Shown: in pieces, positions 32,335 to 35,036 of the stretch
Numbering within the stretch: position 1 is the stretch's first letter
Layout of the letters: each line of letters starts with the position of its first letter
Source of the DNA: Sedimentisphaerales bacterium
Lineage (GTDB): Bacteria; Planctomycetota; Phycisphaerae; Sedimentisphaerales; Anaerobacaceae
Direction of reading: 5' to 3'
DNA: 35,036 bases
Assembly: GCA_016931715.1 (NCBI GenBank)
Contig: JAFGEF010000070.1
Coordinates: 1-35,036, forward strand
Translations under genes and position numbers: made by a program
The notes under the pieces: generated by a model
The model's input: the letters and a program-made list of their open reading frames with translations, nothing else
What the model was told of the DNA's origin: nothing
The model's database searches: none

Positions 32335-33504
32335 ATGTCAGAACCTTTAATTACAAGTCCGGCAGGTGTTTTAACAGTCCTCAGCGGGGTGTGTGCGTTC
32401 TTCTTTTTCATCGAAGAAAAAACCAGATGGAAACTATTTAATTATCTGCCGCCGCTGATTTTTATTTATGCCATCCCGGCGATTTTTTCAAACACAAACA
32501 TCCTGACTCAGGAAAGCAAGGTTTATGAATGGTTCAGCTCGATGGTTTTGCCCATGTTTCTTGTAATTATGCTCCTGCGGGTCGATATTGCTTCTACCGT
32601 TAAAGTTATGGGCAAAGGGATTTTTGTAATGCTTTTCGGTACTCTTGGTGTAATTGTCGGAGCAGCTTTGTCATTTTTAATTGTAAAAAACAAGTTGCCG
32701 CCTGATACATGGAAGTCTTTCGGCGTTTTATCGGGAAGCTGGATAGGCGGCACAGGGAACATGGCGGCGGTATCACAAGGCATTGAAGCAAGCGGCGAGG
32801 AATTCGGACTTGCCGTGCTTGGAGACAATCTCGTTTATATAATCTGGCTGCCCATACTGTTAGGCTCAAAAAGTTTTGCCGGATTTTTTAATCGCTTTAC
32901 GAGAGTCGATAAAAAAAGAATCGAAATGCTCGAAAATGTTCCTGCCTCTCAACAGAAAACAGAGCATATTAAAATGAGACACTTCCTGTACCTTTTTGTG
33001 CTCGGATTTCTTTGTGTCTGGATTGCAGAATCTGTATCGGCAATGATGCCTGAGCTGAAGCCTGTTCTGAGCGTTTCGACATGGAATATATTATTGGTCA
33101 CGACACTGGGGCTTCTGCTTTCTATGACACCGGCAAGGAACATTCCTGCCAGTCATGAGTTTGCTATGGCTCTTGTTTATATTTTTGTAGCCAATATAGG
33201 CGCTCAGGCTGATGTCTCGGGACTCAGTGCTTCTGCCGGCTGGTTCATTCTGGCTTGTTATATATGGATAATTATACACGGACTTTTCTGTGTCCTCGGT
33301 GCATACCTGTTTAAGGTCGATATACATTCGACGGCAATTGCAAGTGCTGCTAATATAGGAGGAGCTGCCAGCGCACCTGTAGTCGCTTCACATCACAATG
33401 AAAAACTTGTTCCCGTAAGTATCCTGATGGCTCTTTTGGGCTATGCAATCGGCAACTATGGCGCGTTTGCCGCAGCATGGTTGTGTTTTTCACTGAGTAA
33501 ATAA
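32335..33504 (+). CDS. DUF819-family integral membrane protein (putative transporter)
   Basis: 389 residues from ATG 32335. AAGGA lies 5 bases upstream, and this start avoids in-frame TTG/ATG codons at 32314 and 32329 without a proper ribosome binding site. About ten to twelve membrane segments run through it. Family hallmarks are SGSWIGGTGNMAAVSQGI and the C-terminal ASAANIGGAASAPVVASHHN with LVPVSILMALLGYAIGNYG; similar paired Gly-rich motifs occur in sodium-coupled carriers related to the glutamate/citrate and keto-acid families. DUF819 members (YjcL-like) are uncharacterised, probably secondary transporters. It stands alone but lies next to the organic-acid gene group, so a role in the same substrate flow is possible, not shown. 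Confidence 0.85.
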   Translation: MSEPLITSPAGVLTVLSGVCAFFFFIEEKTRWKLFNYLPPLIFIYAIPAIFSNTNILTQESKVYEWFSSMVLPMFLVIMLLRVDIASTVKVMGKGIFVMLFGTLGVIVGAALSFLIVKNKLPPDTWKSFGVLSGSWIGGTGNMAAVSQGIEASGEEFGLAVLGDNLVYIIWLPILLGSKSFAGFFNRFTRVDKKRIEMLENVPASQQKTEHIKMRHFLYLFVLGFLCVWIAESVSAMMPELKPVLSVSTWNILLVTTLGLLLSMTPARNIPASHEFAMALVYIFVANIGAQADVSGLSASAGWFILACYIWIIIHGLFCVLGAYLFKVDIHSTAIASAANIGGAASAPVVASHHNEKLVPVSILMALLGYAIGNYGAFAAAWLCFSLSK

Positions 33505-33523
33505 TGCAATACAAAGCATTTTT

Positions 33524-33569
33524 ATAAAAAAGCCCCCGCCAGAAGGAGTCAATCTAATTGCAGGGGCTT
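33524..33569 (-). terminator. Intrinsic terminator on the - strand
   Basis: AAGCCCC (33530-33536) pairs with GGGGCTT (33563-33569), with two more pairs past one mismatch. On the - strand the stem runs into TTTTTTATAAAAA. It faces the end of any transcript arriving from the DUF4056 gene. It also lies 20 bases past the stop of the + strand DUF819 gene, where the stem could act only weakly. Confidence 0.6.
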
Positions 33570-33701
33570 AACAAATGTGTAAAACCACATGTCTCATTAC
33601 ACCCTGTTTTCATGAATTTGTCTATTGTGGAAACTACGTATTTTTAGGGACTTTTTTATCTGCCGTTTATTAGTCACTTTACGAATAAAGGGTGAATGAG
33701 T

Positions 33702-33923
33702 TCTGCAAAATTGAAGTTAGACATATATTGTATGAAGAAAATCTGTTAAACCGATTTTCTTCATACAATCTGCTGCGTTGCTTATGTCATTGCGAGGAGC
33801 GCAACGACGAAGCAATCTAAATCATACGGTTTGGATTGCCGCGCCGTCTTCCAGACGGCTCGCAATGACAAAACACAAGCAATTTTTTCTTTCTTAAAGT
33901 ATGTCTAACTTCAATTTTGCAGA
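33702..33923. mobile_element. 222-bp nested palindromic element, MITE-like
   Basis: A perfect 24-bp terminal inverted repeat (33702-33725 and 33900-33923, beginning TCTGCAAAATTGAAG) encloses two further palindromes. The first is a 17-bp perfect stem (33727-33743 / 33753-33769, 9-nt loop). The second is a unit from GTCATTGCGAG (33786-33796) to CTCGCAATGAC (33859-33869) of the dispersed 'RGAQRRSNL' repeat type. There is no open reading frame of note. A clear target-site duplication could not be identified at the ends. The layout suggests a non-autonomous transposable element, or a repeat into which another repeat has inserted. Confidence 0.7.
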
Positions 33924-33934
33924 TTCCTTAAAAA

Positions 33935-34006
33935 GGGTCAGCGTAACCACCGAGGAAGATGTTTTTCGCTGACCCATCCTGGGCGATACAGGAACGCCCT
34001 GTATCG
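33935..34006. other. Two consecutive strong hairpins next to the MITE-like element
   Basis: GGGTCAGCG (33935-33943) pairs perfectly with CGCTGACCC (33967-33975), and CGATACAGG (33984-33992) pairs perfectly with CCTGTATCG (33998-34006, 5-nt loop). Neither is followed by a T-run on the + strand; on the - strand the first stem is followed by TTTTTAAGG, so it may act as a terminator for transcripts from the right. Confidence 0.55.
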
Positions 34007-34264
34007 TAAAGGCTGCTTAAGCCAAAACAGATTTATTACAAAAGTTTTGCAAACGTTCATTTATTACTTTCTTGTCACCGAGTTTTTGCCTTTTATCGAA
34101 CAACGTTCGTTTCAGTTTTCTATAATATAGTTCCATTAAAGGTACGGATTGTAACGTTTATTCCGATTATAGCATCTGAAATATAAGGACACAGCGGCTA
34201 AACTGAATTTTCCGCTGTTTAAAATGAGAATTGAGATGAGTGACATTTTCGAGAGTAAATGTCA
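34007..34264. other. Non-coding stretch downstream of the DUF4056 gene
   Basis: No gene is seen. Two inverted repeats are present: ACAGCGG (34191-34197) with CCGCTGT (34212-34218), and a perfect 10-bp pair AGTGACATTT (34239-34248) with AAATGTCACT (34257-34266) that overlaps the last codon of the - strand gene. They may be weak transcript ends or mRNA 3' structures. Confidence 0.45.
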
Positions 34265-35036
34265 CTATTTGCCAACGTCGTAACGGCGCTTTTCCACTGC
34301 TTCTTTGTTGATGTAATCTATTAAAAGCGGATAATGCTTTACAGGCTCAATCGATTTGCCTTTCCCGCCGGGATAAGCAATTTTCAACGCTTTGTTTCCT
34401 TCGAGATAAACAGGAATAATCTTATATGTCATAGTAAAACCATGAGCAGTCAATTTATCAAGTGTCGGAACAGCTATCGGTGCGGCTTCGGCATCTTCAC
34501 AGGCTGCCGGAACAAGAACAGGCGAAACAAAACCATCATCTGCGCCAATATCGGTATTTCTCCTGAGCATATCAGGGACTCGATTACCCTTAAACCATTT
34601 GCCCCGCATTGATTCCGTCAATTGTATTGTCTTCTTTCGAGGCTGCACACGCAAACGCCTGAGTTCGCTGTCGATTGCTATTGTTACCGCCTTGTTATAA
34701 TTATGCTCTGTATCCTCAAGAGCCTCTATTGCGATTCGTACGCCGAGAATATTCGAATATACATCTTCCCATGAAAAAGCAGAATTAAACTGCGGATCGA
34801 TTATCGCAAATCGAACACCGAACCATGACATAAACTCATGCCATAAAGTTGCATAAAAAGTCACAAACGCCCCTGCTTCGAGCGAAAGCTCCCCGGCGAC
34901 TTTCTCTCTTTCCTTTGCTGATAATTGTGACCAGTTATCCGGATATGTAAATTCTACTATATGACGCGACTGCTCGAACGCCAGGCCGAATGTGAACCTG
35001 CTCTTCTGCTTTTTCAGGCAATCGTTCAGCTTCCCG
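34265..35036 (-). CDS. DUF4056-family protein, 5' end beyond the window
   Basis: The frame is open from the right edge to TAG 34265-34267, giving at least 256 residues; GTG 34864 is not the true start because the frame continues upstream with conserved sequence. Recognisable DUF4056 segments are FGLAFEQSRHIVEFTYPDNW, then LWHEFMSWFGVRF, FSWEDVYSNILGVRIA and DTEHNYNKAVTIAID, with a C-terminal LLIDYINKEAVEK. The WHE and WFG segments lie in a region common to the family, which is secreted or lipid-anchored in many bacteria and of unknown function. The signal peptide, if any, is outside the window. Its base use resembles its neighbours. The family call is fairly confident. Confidence 0.78.
   Translation of the reverse strand, partial: GKLNDCLKKQKSRFTFGLAFEQSRHIVEFTYPDNWSQLSAKEREKVAGELSLEAGAFVTFYATLWHEFMSWFGVRFAIIDPQFNSAFSWEDVYSNILGVRIAIEALEDTEHNYNKAVTIAIDSELRRLRVQPRKKTIQLTESMRGKWFKGNRVPDMLRRNTDIGADDGFVSPVLVPAACEDAEAAPIAVPTLDKLTAHGFTMTYKIIPVYLEGNKALKIAYPGGKGKSIEPVKHYPLLIDYINKEAVEKRRYDVGK

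Noticed and set aside
34864-34864. GTG 34864 as the start of the DUF4056 protein
   Set aside because: The frame stays open with conserved family sequence up to the window edge, so the gene is truncated rather than starting here.

Overview
The window looks like chromosomal DNA from a Gram-negative-type bacterium, most likely a Planctomycetota of the Phycisphaerae (Sedimentisphaerales-like). This is inferred from the style of the hybrid type IV pilus/type II secretion locus, the two G-type pseudopilins, the Tat-exported mandelate-racemase-family protein, the L34 sequence and the many large secreted proteins. No 16S or other decisive marker is present. No tRNA, rRNA, CRISPR array or intact insertion sequence was found.

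Layout. (1) 1-3381, + strand: the tail of a secreted, probably carbohydrate-binding protein, a strong terminator, then a near-perfect sigma70 promoter, a second intrinsic terminator inside its leader, and a large exported zinc metalloprotease (HExxHxxGxxH). (2) 3465-20757, entirely - strand: a 17-gene hybrid type IV pilus/type II secretion locus. Read 5' to 3' it encodes the major G-type pseudopilin, a second G-type pseudopilin, I, J, a K/PilX-like pseudopilin with a LamG domain, H, PilM, PilN, PilO, a PilP/GspC-like protein, the secretin, a sensor histidine kinase, a CheY-like receiver, an HD-GYP phosphodiesterase, a STAS protein, the assembly ATPase and the platform protein. The signalling cassette sits between secretin and ATPase, so assembly and c-di-GMP/phosphorelay control are probably co-expressed. 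No prepilin peptidase or retraction ATPase is present. (3) 20758-24073: a divergent regulatory region, an exported helical protein, an orphan 92-residue gene with its own promoter, the very small rpmH (L34) gene and a lipoprotein. (4) 24186-27430, - strand: a periplasmic adaptor and a MacB/FtsX-type permease, without their ATPase. (5) 27848-31475, + strand: a BASS-family transporter, a Tat-exported enolase-superfamily enzyme and an RraA/HMG-aldolase-like protein with a lipoprotein signal, which suggests acid-sugar or related metabolism outside the cytoplasm. (6) 31533-35036: a secreted protein on a predicted leaderless mRNA (-), a DUF819 membrane protein (+), a 222-bp nested palindromic MITE-like element, and the 5'-truncated end of a DUF4056 protein (-).

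Dispersed palindromic repeats of the 'HSERSEES/RGAQRRSNL' type occur at 18868-19168 (inside the pilus operon), 22367-22402 and 33786-33869. The strongest leads are the LamG-tipped pseudopilin, the Asn in the ATPase Walker A motif, the exported enolase-superfamily/RraA pair, and the nested MITE-like element.
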